Counted from the first letter of the stretch, positions 1-7,035 are shown. The stretch is DNA of 7,648 nt from Coriobacteriales bacterium (GCA_031268525.1 JAIRXA010000198.1:1-7648); one strand, 5' to 3'. Made by a program: numbers and translations. Notes: generated from the sequence alone by a model not told the origin.

Positions 1-37
1 GCGCACCGAATGCGCATGACGCACGATTGGAGCAGCC

Positions 38-1309
38 ATGTTCTATCAACAGACGGTCCTCGATAACGGAGTGACGGTCATCTCTGAGCGCATGGATGGT
101 GTGCGCTCGATCTCCGTCGGAGTCTGGTTCCGCATCGGCTCCCGAGATGAGATGGATGCCGAAAGTGGGATTTCGCACTTCATGGAACACATGATGTTCA
201 AGGGCACCTCAAAGCGCGACGCCCTTGCCATCGCACAGGATTTCGAGTCGCTCGGGGCCGAGCAAAACGCCTTTACCTCAAAGGAGTTCACCTGCTATTT
301 CTCGCGAGTCGTCGACGAGCGTCTGCCTGAGGTCTTCGCTATTCTGGGTGATATGGTGACCGATTCGCTCTTTGGCAGTGAGGAGATCACTTCGGAGAGA
401 GAAGTCGTCATCGAGGAGATCGCACGCAGCGAGGATACACCGGAAGATTACATTTTCGATCTCTTTACCGAGGCGAGTTTTCCTGCGCACCCACTCGGGC
501 GGCCGATCATCGGTACCCGTACGATTGTCGGGGGCTTCACGCACGACGATTGCATCAGCTACCGCAACCGTCACTACCATGCGGGTAATTGCGTCGTTGT
601 CGCCAGCGGCAGTGTCGACCACAAACAATTGATTGCATTATGCAATCAATACCTCTCTGATATGCCAAAGGGAAAACGAGCCGTACGCGATATCGTGCCT
701 GCACAGCCTCGCCCTCGCTTCAAGCTGATGCAGAAGGAAACCGAGCAGGCTCATCTCATCTACGGTATGCCCGGCATCGCGATAGGAGATGAGGATCGTT
801 TCGCTTCCTCGGTTCTCGATACGGCTCTCGGCGGCGGCATGTCCTCGCGCCTTTTTCAGGAGATACGCGAGAAACGTGGTCTGGCCTATGCGGTATTTTC
901 GACGACGATGCCCTATATCGGTGGGGGGCAGTTTGCCGTCTATGTTGGTACACGCCCCGCGAACATCGAGGAAGCCGTACAGATCATTCAGACAGAGCTT
1001 GCCAGGATGCTCACCGATGGACTTGATGCCGACGAATTGGAACGCATTCGCAACTACGTCATCGGCCACCTGGTGCTTGGCAGCGAGTCGACCTCCTCGC
1101 GGATGCTGCGTCTGGGCAAATCGGCGATCGCCGAGCAGGAGCTGCTTTCGCTCGATGAGATCATAGAGCGCTATCGCGCGGTCACCTTCGCGGATGTCGA
1201 GCGGGTTGCTCAGCGCGTCCTCACACAGACACCCACCGTGGCTCTCATTTCGCCACGTGCAATCGACGAGGTCGAGAAAAGCCTCACGGCCATTCTGGAG
1301 CCCCAATGA
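38..1309 (+). CDS. M16 family zinc metallopeptidase (pitrilysin/processing-peptidase-like, MlpA type)
   Basis: Predicted zinc-dependent peptidase of 423 residues, close to the length of bacterial M16B proteins such as B. subtilis MlpA. The inverted zinc motif HFMEH is at residues 47-51 (H47 and H51 ligands, E50 catalytic), and E127 in VVIEEI lies 76 residues after H51, the spacing expected for the third ligand. The second half holds the family's glycine-rich loop followed by SSRLFQEIRE and GLAY (about residues 265-284). No signal peptide or membrane segment is visible, so a cytoplasmic location is inferred. The ATG is preceded by GGAG at 29-32 with a 5-base spacer. The stop overlaps the dapB start in ATGA, so the two are probably translated together. 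Substrate is unknown; in B. subtilis the equivalent gene lies downstream of pnpA, so polynucleotide phosphorylase may lie just left of this window. All zinc-site residues are present, so it should be active. Confidence 0.95.
   Translation: MFYQQTVLDNGVTVISERMDGVRSISVGVWFRIGSRDEMDAESGISHFMEHMMFKGTSKRDALAIAQDFESLGAEQNAFTSKEFTCYFSRVVDERLPEVFAILGDMVTDSLFGSEEITSEREVVIEEIARSEDTPEDYIFDLFTEASFPAHPLGRPIIGTRTIVGGFTHDDCISYRNRHYHAGNCVVVASGSVDHKQLIALCNQYLSDMPKGKRAVRDIVPAQPRPRFKLMQKETEQAHLIYGMPGIAIGDEDRFASSVLDTALGGGMSSRLFQEIREKRGLAYAVFSTTMPYIGGGQFAVYVGTRPANIEEAVQIIQTELARMLTDGLDADELERIRNYVIGHLVLGSESTSSRMLRLGKSAIAEQELLSLDEIIERYRAVTFADVERVAQRVLTQTPTVALISPRAIDEVEKSLTAILEPQ
628..650. repeat. Perfect 11-1-11 palindrome inside the M16 peptidase gene
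   Basis: The arm ATTGATTGCAT at 628-638 is followed by a single T at 639 and its exact reverse complement ATGCAATCAAT at 640-650. It is AT-rich inside a GC-rich gene and encodes residues 197-204 plus flanking bases (QLIALCNQ), a helix-like stretch between the two halves of the peptidase with no known active-site role. The symmetry is directly visible. Whether it binds a protein, forms a cruciform or is accidental cannot be told from sequence alone. Confidence 0.9.
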
Positions 1310-2106
1310 TCAGGGTTTTGGTCTGTGGATTTCGGGGGCGCATGGGCATACAGGTCGTCCGTGCCATCGCTGCTGCCGAGGACATGGAGCTGGTTGCGGG
1401 CTTTGATCCACTGGCAGGGGAGGGATCGGTCGAGTCCGATGGTGTCAGACTCGCACCCGCCTTTATAAGTCTGGCGCAGGCCATCGAGGATACGCATCCC
1501 GATGTTCTCGTAGACTTCACTGCCCCAGGGGCTGTTGAGGCGACGATTCGCACCGCGCTTTCCTTTGGCCTTGATTGCGTGATCGGCACAACGGGACTTT
1601 CACGGGAACGCTATGAGGAGTTGGCGGCAGATGCGCCCGAAAACGTCACCCTGTTTCACGCGCCGAATTTCACGATCGGTGCAGTTTTGATGATGTCCTT
1701 TGCGAGAAAGGCTGCTGCCTTCTTTGAGGACGTGGAGGTCATCGAGTTCCATCACAATGGCAAGGCGGACGCGCCCAGTGGCACCGCTCTCACGACGGCG
1801 CGTGCCATAGCGGATGTCCGCGCTGAAGCAGGCCGTACGAGTGAGGCGCCGGGGGCAGAAACGGAGCTTGCCGATCGGAAGGGCGCACGCGGGACCTTTG
1901 TTGACGGCATTCCGGTGCATTCGGTACGCTCCAATGGATTCGTCGCTCATCAGGAGGTCATCCTGGGCTCGATGGGGGAGACTCTGACCATTCGCCACGA
2001 TTCAATCGATCGAGCCTCCTACATGCCCGGCGTCCTGCTTGCGATACGTGCCGTGGGAAAACGCAGTGGCCTGATCATCGGGCTTAAGGAATTGATGGGG
2101 CTTTAA
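1306..2106 (+). CDS. dapB: 4-hydroxy-tetrahydrodipicolinate reductase DapB
   Basis: Reduces 4-hydroxy-tetrahydrodipicolinate to tetrahydrodipicolinate with NAD(P)H in the cytoplasm, the second committed step of the diaminopimelate/lysine pathway. The 266 residues match the usual 245-275. The N-terminal Rossmann motif GFRGRMG is at residues 8-14, GTTG at 94-97 and APNFTIG at 119-125. The family signature EFHHNGKADAPSGTA spans 147-161, with H149/H150 and K153 as the expected catalytic and substrate-binding residues; VRSNGFVAHQEV (207-218) adds further substrate contacts. The end of the second beta strand reads GFDP (32-35): acidic D34 fits the position that holds the cofactor ribose, and P35 occupies the place where E. 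coli has the NADPH-binding arginine, so NADH use or dual use is plausible (inference). The ATG overlaps the peptidase stop by 4 bases and has GGAG at 1297-1300. The aspartokinase gene starts 3 bases after the stop. Confidence 0.98.
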   Translation: MIRVLVCGFRGRMGIQVVRAIAAAEDMELVAGFDPLAGEGSVESDGVRLAPAFISLAQAIEDTHPDVLVDFTAPGAVEATIRTALSFGLDCVIGTTGLSRERYEELAADAPENVTLFHAPNFTIGAVLMMSFARKAAAFFEDVEVIEFHHNGKADAPSGTALTTARAIADVRAEAGRTSEAPGAETELADRKGARGTFVDGIPVHSVRSNGFVAHQEVILGSMGETLTIRHDSIDRASYMPGVLLAIRAVGKRSGLIIGLKELMGL

Positions 2107-2109
2107 GAT

Positions 2110-3339
2110 ATGGCGCCCGTCGTTGTCATGAAGTTCGGAGGCACCTCGGTTGCAACCGAAGAGGGCCGTCAGCATATTGCTCGAAAGGTATCCGATGAGC
2201 TCTCGCACGGCAAGCGAGTCGTTCTCGTTGTCTCGGCGATGGGCCGTGCGGGAGCACCCTATGCGACCGATACCCTGCTCGGCCTTGTCAGCAGAGAACA
2301 CGTCAGCGCCCATGAGCTCGATATCCTGATGAGTACCGGCGAGATCATCTCGGCCGTTGTCGTTTCGCATGAACTGAATCGGCGCGGTATCGCTGCACGC
2401 GCCCTAACGGGAGCCGATGCGGGCATCCTTACCGATGGACACGATGGACAGGCAGCTATCATCGGTGTCGATACCCGTCACCTCCATGCCCTGCTTGAAG
2501 CAGGCGAGGTGGCCGTCGTTGCGGGTTTTCAGGGGATGGATGCCGAAGGCTTACTCAAAACCTTGGGACGTGGTGGATCCGATACGAGTGCCTGCGCTCT
2601 TGCGGTTGCGCTCGGAGCCGAACGCGTCGATATCTCTACCGATGTCGATGGCGTCTACACTGCCGATCCGCGCCTCGTTGAGGACGCGCAGGTACTCGCG
2701 CGCATCACCGCCGAGGAACTCTACCAGATGGCCAGCCATGGCTCAAAGGTTGTACACGAGCCTGCGGCACAGCTCGCCCTTGGCAGTGGCGTCACGATGC
2801 GTGTGGTCAATACCTTCAGTGATGCACCGGGAACCGAGGTGGTTTCTCTGGAGCGGTATCGACCCGATGCGGTGGCAACCGCCGTCAGCACCGTACGTGA
2901 CATGAGCCGCCTGCGTCTGCGTCTGCCCTACGTCAAAGACGATGTTCAGGCGCACATGGCGGCTCAGACAAACGTTTATCGGGCTCTTGCCTGTGCGGGT
3001 ATCTCAATCGACATGTTCACCCCGATGAATGATCGTGTGGTTTTCTCCATCGCCTCAGCGGATACCGAACATGCGATTGCTGCGCTCAAGCCCCTGGGAC
3101 TCGATCTGGCATGTCGACCACATCTGGGAAAGCTTACGCTCATTGGGGCCGGAATGCATGGCGTTCCCGGCGTAATGGCCCAAGTTGCCGATTGCCTTGC
3201 GGCCAGGGGAATCGATATTCTTCAGGTTGCTGATTCGCACGCAACGATCTCCCTGCTCGTCGATGAGGGGTGTCTCGACGATGCCGCCCGGGCGCTTCAT
3301 GCTGCGTTCGGGTTGGCAGACATGGCAAAGCGGCGCTAA
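2110..3339 (+). CDS. lysC: Aspartokinase, DapG-like, with two C-terminal ACT domains
   Basis: Phosphorylates L-aspartate with ATP to 4-phospho-aspartate, the entry step to diaminopimelate, lysine, threonine and methionine. Of 409 residues, about 1-250 form the amino-acid kinase domain: KFGGTS at 8-13, MSTGE at 74-78, GRGGSDTSA at 153-161 and TDVDGVYTADPR at 177-188. Two ACT domains follow, about 262-330 and 341-403, which normally bind the feedback inhibitor. Several stretches, such as SAMGR followed by PYATDTLLGL (42-59) and GAGMHGVPGV with ILQVADSHATI (347-380), recall B. subtilis DapG, the diaminopimelate-inhibited aspartokinase I, more than lysine-inhibited LysC. Inhibition by diaminopimelate is therefore a reasonable inference, but not proven. 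The usual HPR after GAKV is replaced by HEP (216-218), a position that varies in the family. The start is the ATG giving MAPVVVMKFGG; its ribosome binding site is weak (GGGG at 2097-2100), fitting coupling to dapB 3 bases upstream. dapG would be an equally fair symbol. Confidence 0.96.
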   Translation: MAPVVVMKFGGTSVATEEGRQHIARKVSDELSHGKRVVLVVSAMGRAGAPYATDTLLGLVSREHVSAHELDILMSTGEIISAVVVSHELNRRGIAARALTGADAGILTDGHDGQAAIIGVDTRHLHALLEAGEVAVVAGFQGMDAEGLLKTLGRGGSDTSACALAVALGAERVDISTDVDGVYTADPRLVEDAQVLARITAEELYQMASHGSKVVHEPAAQLALGSGVTMRVVNTFSDAPGTEVVSLERYRPDAVATAVSTVRDMSRLRLRLPYVKDDVQAHMAAQTNVYRALACAGISIDMFTPMNDRVVFSIASADTEHAIAALKPLGLDLACRPHLGKLTLIGAGMHGVPGVMAQVADCLAARGIDILQVADSHATISLLVDEGCLDDAARALHAAFGLADMAKRR

Positions 3340-3384
3340 AGCTGCTACATTGTATGGAGGGAAAGCACGAAGACCTCTTCACTG

Positions 3385-3391
3385 AAAGGAG
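3385..3391 (+). promoter_or_regulatory. Ribosome binding site that fixes the dapA start
   Basis: AAAGGAG lies 7 bases before the ATG at 3399 and is a near-consensus Shine-Dalgarno sequence. The reading frame stays open upstream to an ATG at 3270 inside the aspartokinase gene and also passes an ATG at 3354, but neither has comparable spacing to a purine-rich site, and protein homology begins just after 3399. Confidence 0.85.
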
Positions 3392-3398
3392 CGGGGCC

Positions 3399-4292
3399 AT
3401 GTCACGCACACCGACATTCGGACGCTTCATACCGGCGATGATAACGCCCTTTACGCCCGACCTCGATCTGGATCTCAAGCGTGCGCAGGAACTTGCCACA
3501 CGTTTGGTAAACAAGGGTTCCGACGCGCTGATCATCAGCGGAACGACCGGCGAGTCGCCCACGGTTTTCTATCCGCAGAAGATCAGGCTCTTTGAGGCGG
3601 TCATCGAGGCAGTTGGTCGCGAGGTTCCCGTTATCGCAAATGTGGGGGATAACTGCACCGCGGATTCGGTCGACTTTGCTCGCGAGGTCGTACGATTGGG
3701 TGTTGATGGCATCATGCTCGTCGTGCCCTATTACAACAAACCTCCCCAGGAGGGCCTCTATCGACATTTTCGCAGTATCGCCGAGGCCGCCGGTGTACCA
3801 ACCATCCTCTACAACATCCCCGGACGTTGTGTTATCAACATGGAGGCCTCGACAACTCTACGCCTGGCTCATGATGTCGAAAACATCATTGCCATCAAGG
3901 AGGCAAGCGGACGCTTCGAACAGATCAGCGAGATTGTTGCGGATGCGCCGGAGGGTTTTGTCGTCTATTCGGGCGACGACGAACAGACCCTGCCACTCAT
4001 GGAACTGGGCGGATACGGCGTCATATCGACCATTGGCAATCTTGCTCCTGAGCGCATGAACGCAATCGTGAAGGCAATGGCCGTCGGCGACCACACGCGA
4101 GCGCTTGCCACCCATCTGAAGCTCCAACCCCTGATGAAGGAACTTTTCGTAACCGCCAATCCAATCATGCTGAAAGCAGCAATGCGTCTGATCGGCTTTG
4201 ATTGCGGCGGCGTGCGGCTGCCCCTGATCGACGCGACTGACGAGCAGATCGCCGAACTTGAAGAAGTAATGCACGCAACAGGCGTGCTGTAG
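3399..4292 (+). CDS. dapA: 4-hydroxy-tetrahydrodipicolinate synthase DapA
   Basis: Condenses pyruvate with aspartate semialdehyde to 4-hydroxy-tetrahydrodipicolinate, the branch point into diaminopimelate and lysine. From the chosen ATG the protein has 297 residues, a typical single TIM-barrel DHDPS. The Schiff-base lysine is K167 in IAIKEASG. The catalytic triad is completed by T50 in SGTTGES (47-53), Y138 in LYNIPGR (137-143) and Y112 in PYYNKP (110-115), the last contributed across the dimer. R143 fits the arginine that holds the aspartate-semialdehyde carboxylate, and SGDD at 191-194 is also conserved. The usual GTGxNxT loop reads NVGDNCT (81-87), a mild departure. The gene lies 59 bases after the aspartokinase stop, a gap with its own strong ribosome binding site and at best a very poor promoter match. 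The partner enzyme Asd, which makes its substrate, must be encoded elsewhere. Confidence 0.98.
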   Translation: MSRTPTFGRFIPAMITPFTPDLDLDLKRAQELATRLVNKGSDALIISGTTGESPTVFYPQKIRLFEAVIEAVGREVPVIANVGDNCTADSVDFAREVVRLGVDGIMLVVPYYNKPPQEGLYRHFRSIAEAAGVPTILYNIPGRCVINMEASTTLRLAHDVENIIAIKEASGRFEQISEIVADAPEGFVVYSGDDEQTLPLMELGGYGVISTIGNLAPERMNAIVKAMAVGDHTRALATHLKLQPLMKELFVTANPIMLKAAMRLIGFDCGGVRLPLIDATDEQIAELEEVMHATGVL

Positions 4293-4341
4293 GACCTAAG
4301 AAGCGATTCCTGCCAGGAGTCGCACCATAAACCAGAGATAC

Positions 4342-4348
4342 GGAGGTG
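4342..4348 (+). promoter_or_regulatory. Strong ribosome binding site for the TTG start of RNase J
   Basis: GGAGGTG ends 4 bases before the TTG at 4353, giving nearly ideal anti-Shine-Dalgarno pairing. No ATG or GTG start in this frame occurs before the conserved beta-lactamase fold; the first in-frame ATG (residue 73) would remove the first conserved strand. The strong site therefore supports a TTG start and the long N-terminal tail. Confidence 0.82.
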
Positions 4349-4352
4349 CTCC

Positions 4353-6170
4353 TTGGACAGGAGGACATCGAGTAGACATGCGGTTGCGCCAACCGAGAAA
4401 AACAAGGCGCTCAACGAACAGAAGAACACACGCAACCCGCGGCGTGCATCCAACAGACCCAACAAACCGAACAAGCCAGTCAGGCGTGACGATCAGAATA
4501 ACACCCACAGACGTTCGGATAAGCTACGCATCATTCCGCTTGGTGGCTTGGATGGCATCGGCAAGAATATGACCGTGTTTGAGTATGGCGAGGATATGAT
4601 CGTCGTCGACGCGGGCCTGATGTTTCCCGATGACGACCATCCCGGCGTCGATTTGATCCTGCCGGATTACACCTATCTGCTGGAGAACTCGGCTCGTCTA
4701 CGCGCAATCATCATCACACACGGCCATGAGGATCACACCGGCGCCTTACCCTACCTGCTCAAGGACCTCGATCGCAGCAACGTACCGATCATGGGAACAA
4801 AACTGACCTTGGGCTTCATTGAGGGAAAATTCGAAGAGCATCGTATCAAGAATCCACACTATCGCGAGATTGCGGCAGGCGACCACATCGCCATCGGTGC
4901 CTTCACCTGCGATTTCTTCAGCGTGAATCACTCGATACCGGCAGCCCTCGGCGTTTTCATTCGTACTCCCGCGGGCACCGTTCTGCATACCGGAGACTTC
5001 AAGCTCGATCAGACGCCGATTGATGGAGTTCTCACCGATTATGCGGCAATCAGCCGCTTTGCGAAGGTCGGTGTCGATCTGCTGATGTCGGATTCCACCA
5101 ACGCGGTGAACAAGGAATTCACAAAATCTGAGGCAGAGGTGGGCCACGCTCTTCGCCAGATCATCTCAAGTGCACGACAGCGGGCCATCGTCGCATCCTT
5201 TTCCAGCCATATCCATCGCATTCAACAGGTTTGCGACGCCGCGAAGGCGGCGAATCGCAAGGTTGCGGTCACGGGTCGCTCAATGCTTACCAATACACGC
5301 ATCGCCCGAGAACTCGGTTACCTGAAAGTCGAGGAGAAAGACATCGTCGATGCCTATACGGCCAAGGATATTCCTGCCGATCAGGTGGTCATTCTCTGTA
5401 CCGGTTCGCAGGGAGAGCCACTTTCTGCGCTTGCTCGTATGGCCAACAGCGAGCATCGAACCGTTGAGATCGAGGAGGGCGATACGGTCATCATCTCGGC
5501 AACACCGGTTCCCGGCAACGAAAAGGCCGTGACCCGCGTCATAAACGCATTGTCCAAAATCGGAGCGGACGTCTATGACAAGAAGCGAGCCTTGGTCCAT
5601 GTCTCAGGTCATGCGGGCTCAGAGGAGCTTAAACTCATGCTCGCTCTCGCCCAGCCGAAGTATTTCATGCCCATACACGGCGAAGCACAGCATCTGCGCG
5701 CCCATGCCCGCCTTGCCCGAGAGGTTGGTATTCCTGCCGCAAACATCTTCGTCATCGAAAACGGTGACACGCTTCAGCTTGAAGAGGGGATTATCACGCG
5801 GGGCGAGTCCGTTGACAGCGGAGTTGTCTACGTCGATGGACTGTCGGTTGGTGATTTGTCGGCTGTCGTCCTCAAGGATCGCCAAACCCTGTCCAGCGAC
5901 GGGATCGTCACCATCGTTTGCCTTATGCGCCATGATTCCAAGGCGGCCGTCAAGCCGGAGGTCATCATGCGCGGTGTCAGTGGCGGGGATGACCCCAGTT
6001 TGATCGGCGAACTCGCTGCTCTTGTGGAGCAGACGACGACGAAGTTTGCAAGCGAACACGGCAAGAATCCAAATATCCTGAAACGGGCGCTACGGGAGAC
6101 GATCTCGGGAGCGTTGTGGGAACGCACACGACGTCGTCCGATGGTCATTCCCATCATCATGGATGTGTGA
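4353..6170 (+). CDS. rnj: Ribonuclease J (metallo-beta-lactamase/beta-CASP exo/endoribonuclease)
   Basis: Predicted RNase J, a cytoplasmic nuclease that matures and degrades RNA from the 5' end and cuts internally. The metal site HGHEDH is at residues 123-128, H193 in VNHSIP, D215 in HTGDFK and H442 in PIHGE. The beta-CASP part holds SDSTNA (246-251), SFSSHIHR (282-289) and SGHAGSEE (418-425). The end is the usual C-terminal dimerisation/regulatory domain, from about 480, closing with RRRPMVIPIIMDV. The 605 residues exceed B. subtilis RNase J1 (about 555) because of a tail of roughly 56 residues that is rich in Arg, Lys, Asn and Pro (about 17 basic residues) and probably disordered; similar tails occur in actinobacterial RNase J. 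Translation starts at TTG with a strong ribosome binding site. It follows dapA by 60 bases, as rnjB follows dapA in B. subtilis. Confidence 0.97.
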   Translation: MDRRTSSRHAVAPTEKNKALNEQKNTRNPRRASNRPNKPNKPVRRDDQNNTHRRSDKLRIIPLGGLDGIGKNMTVFEYGEDMIVVDAGLMFPDDDHPGVDLILPDYTYLLENSARLRAIIITHGHEDHTGALPYLLKDLDRSNVPIMGTKLTLGFIEGKFEEHRIKNPHYREIAAGDHIAIGAFTCDFFSVNHSIPAALGVFIRTPAGTVLHTGDFKLDQTPIDGVLTDYAAISRFAKVGVDLLMSDSTNAVNKEFTKSEAEVGHALRQIISSARQRAIVASFSSHIHRIQQVCDAAKAANRKVAVTGRSMLTNTRIARELGYLKVEEKDIVDAYTAKDIPADQVVILCTGSQGEPLSALARMANSEHRTVEIEEGDTVIISATPVPGNEKAVTRVINALSKIGADVYDKKRALVHVSGHAGSEELKLMLALAQPKYFMPIHGEAQHLRAHARLAREVGIPAANIFVIENGDTLQLEEGIITRGESVDSGVVYVDGLSVGDLSAVVLKDRQTLSSDGIVTIVCLMRHDSKAAVKPEVIMRGVSGGDDPSLIGELAALVEQTTTKFASEHGKNPNILKRALRETISGALWERTRRRPMVIPIIMDV

Positions 6171-6180
6171 GGCATTGGTC

Positions 6181-6201
6181 CCATGAATCCTCATCTCATG
6201 G
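6181..6201 (+). other. Short hairpin between rnj and the HD-domain gene
   Basis: CCATGA at 6181-6186 and TCATGG at 6196-6201 form a perfect 6-bp stem with a 9-base loop, 10 bases after the rnj stop. No T-run follows, so it is not a standard intrinsic terminator. It could be a processing site or a weak attenuator in the 75-base gap, or chance. The rest of the gap holds no convincing promoter. Confidence 0.4.
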
Positions 6202-6245
6202 AGAATGTGCGTGATTGTGCCGTCCAGCAAAGATAGAAGGACCCT

Positions 6246-6818
6246 ATGAAAGCAGTTCCAACATACGAACAGGCGTTCGATATCCTCAAAAAGTACAACT
6301 CTGACGATTTTCATCTGCGTCATGCACGAATCGTCTCCGGAGTGATGCGTTCCTTTGCGCAAACCTTTGATCCCGGCAGAGAAGATTTCTGGGAAGTCGT
6401 CGGGCTACTCCATGATGTTGACTTTGAGCACTATCCCGAGGAGCACTGTGTGCGCGGCGAACAGCTCCTGGCCGATGAAGGCGTTGATGACAGTGTCGTA
6501 TCGGCTGCGATGAGCCATGGCTGGGGACTTTCGGGCACGAAGCATGAGCCACGGCTTCTCATGGAGAAAATACTGTTTGCAACGGATGAGTTAAGCGGCC
6601 TGATCGGTGCCGTTGCCATCATGCGGCCTTCACGAAGCCTGAGCGATCTTGGTTTGAAGTCGGTCAGGAAGAAATACCGGCAGCCGTCCTTTGCCGCCGG
6701 TTGTTCTCGTGAAGTCATTGCGCAGGGAGCTGACATGCTTGCGTGGACGCTTGACGAGCTCATCGAGCGCACCCTGGAAGCCATGCGCACAATTCCTGAA
6801 ATAGATGATCTGATCTAG
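6246..6818 (+). CDS. Stand-alone HD-domain phosphohydrolase of unknown substrate
   Basis: A 190-residue soluble protein with an HD-superfamily metal site: H26 in HLRHAR, H56-D57 in GLLHDVDFEHYP, and D114 in FATDELSG; H91 in MSHGWG may be a further ligand. After the HD core come MRPSRSLSDLGLKSVRKKY (126-144) and SREVIAQGADML, a layout I recognise from the small HDIG-type hydrolases found across bacteria and thermophiles, whose substrate is not established. The superfamily acts on phosphate esters or nucleotides. No partner domain, signal peptide or membrane segment is seen. AGAAGGA ends 4 bases before the ATG. The gene follows rnj by 75 bases on the same strand and may be cotranscribed, so a role in nucleotide or RNA turnover is possible but unproven. 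The next gene is convergent, so the plus-strand unit ends here. Confidence 0.87.
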   Translation: MKAVPTYEQAFDILKKYNSDDFHLRHARIVSGVMRSFAQTFDPGREDFWEVVGLLHDVDFEHYPEEHCVRGEQLLADEGVDDSVVSAAMSHGWGLSGTKHEPRLLMEKILFATDELSGLIGAVAIMRPSRSLSDLGLKSVRKKYRQPSFAAGCSREVIAQGADMLAWTLDELIERTLEAMRTIPEIDDLI

Positions 6819-6862
6819 ATTCATCAGGTTCATCGCTTTGTACAACCGAGAGACTTCCCGTC

Positions 6863-6925
6863 TTCCAGGAATTTCCATAAAAGTCTGATAATATATATTA
6901 TGTTAAGTAATGGAAGTTTCAGGAA
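6863..6925. repeat. Nested dyad around an AT-rich core in the intergenic region
   Basis: The outer arms TTCCAGGAATTTCCAT (6863-6878) and ATGGAAGTTTCAGGAA (6910-6925) pair at 15 of 16 positions, two of them G-T. Their centre coincides with that of a perfect 14-bp palindrome, ATAATATATATTAT, at 6888-6901. The related boxes TTCCAGGAA (6863-6871) and TTTCAGGAA (6917-6925) also repeat directly. The core is strikingly AT-rich against its surroundings and contains TATTAT- and GATAAT-like hexamers, but no good -35 was found on either strand. Possible roles are an operator, a cruciform, an unusual terminator stem for the HD gene, or a promoter region for a small RNA; none is established. Confidence 0.7.
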
Positions 6926-6952
6926 ATGGCAGGGCTCTACGTGAAAGCATCC

Positions 6953-7035
6953 TCCGTCAGGACGGAATCTGGAGCAGGCAAAAGAACCCTCCTCCTGTCA
7001 CGGAGACGGAAGAACAGTCCTTCTGTCTGGCCTGC
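6953..7035. other. Cluster of short GC-rich hairpins, possible structured RNA
   Basis: No credible gene covers this stretch, but several stems are visible. TCCGTC/GACGGA (6953-6958 and 6961-6966) forms a tight 6-bp stem with a 2-base loop. AGACGGAAG/CTTCTGTCT (7004-7012 and 7020-7028) forms 9 pairs, one G-T, with a 7-base loop. GCAGGC (6974-6979) and GCCTGC (7030-7035) can close a larger arm around the second hairpin. GAACCCT is repeated at 6984 and 7036. CAGGCAAAAGAAC at 6975-6987 equals the 3' consensus block of glycine riboswitches, but the matching 5' block and GCCGAAGG element are missing and no plus-strand gene follows. A small RNA or decayed element is possible; identity unknown. Confidence 0.35.

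Noticed and set aside
1..19. Possible tail of an upstream gene: five open codons then TGA at 17-19
   Set aside because: Too short to identify. By gene order it could be the end of pnp, but the sequence itself does not show this, and the other two forward frames are open further.
638..1306. Long minus-strand reading frame of 222 codons opposite the peptidase gene
   Set aside because: It lies fully antisense to a clear M16 gene, has no recognisable domain and fits the usual shadow frame of GC-rich coding DNA.
3323..3351. Possible promoter before dapA: TGGCAA, 17-base spacer, TACATT
   Set aside because: Only 3 of 6 and 4 of 6 consensus matches, in a stretch overlapping the end of the aspartokinase gene; too weak to call.
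3270..3398. Upstream extension of the dapA frame to an ATG at 3270, or to an ATG at 3354
   Set aside because: It would overlap the end of the aspartokinase gene, adds residues unlike any DapA N-terminus, and lacks a well-placed ribosome binding site; AAAGGAG at 3385-3391 points to the ATG at 3399.
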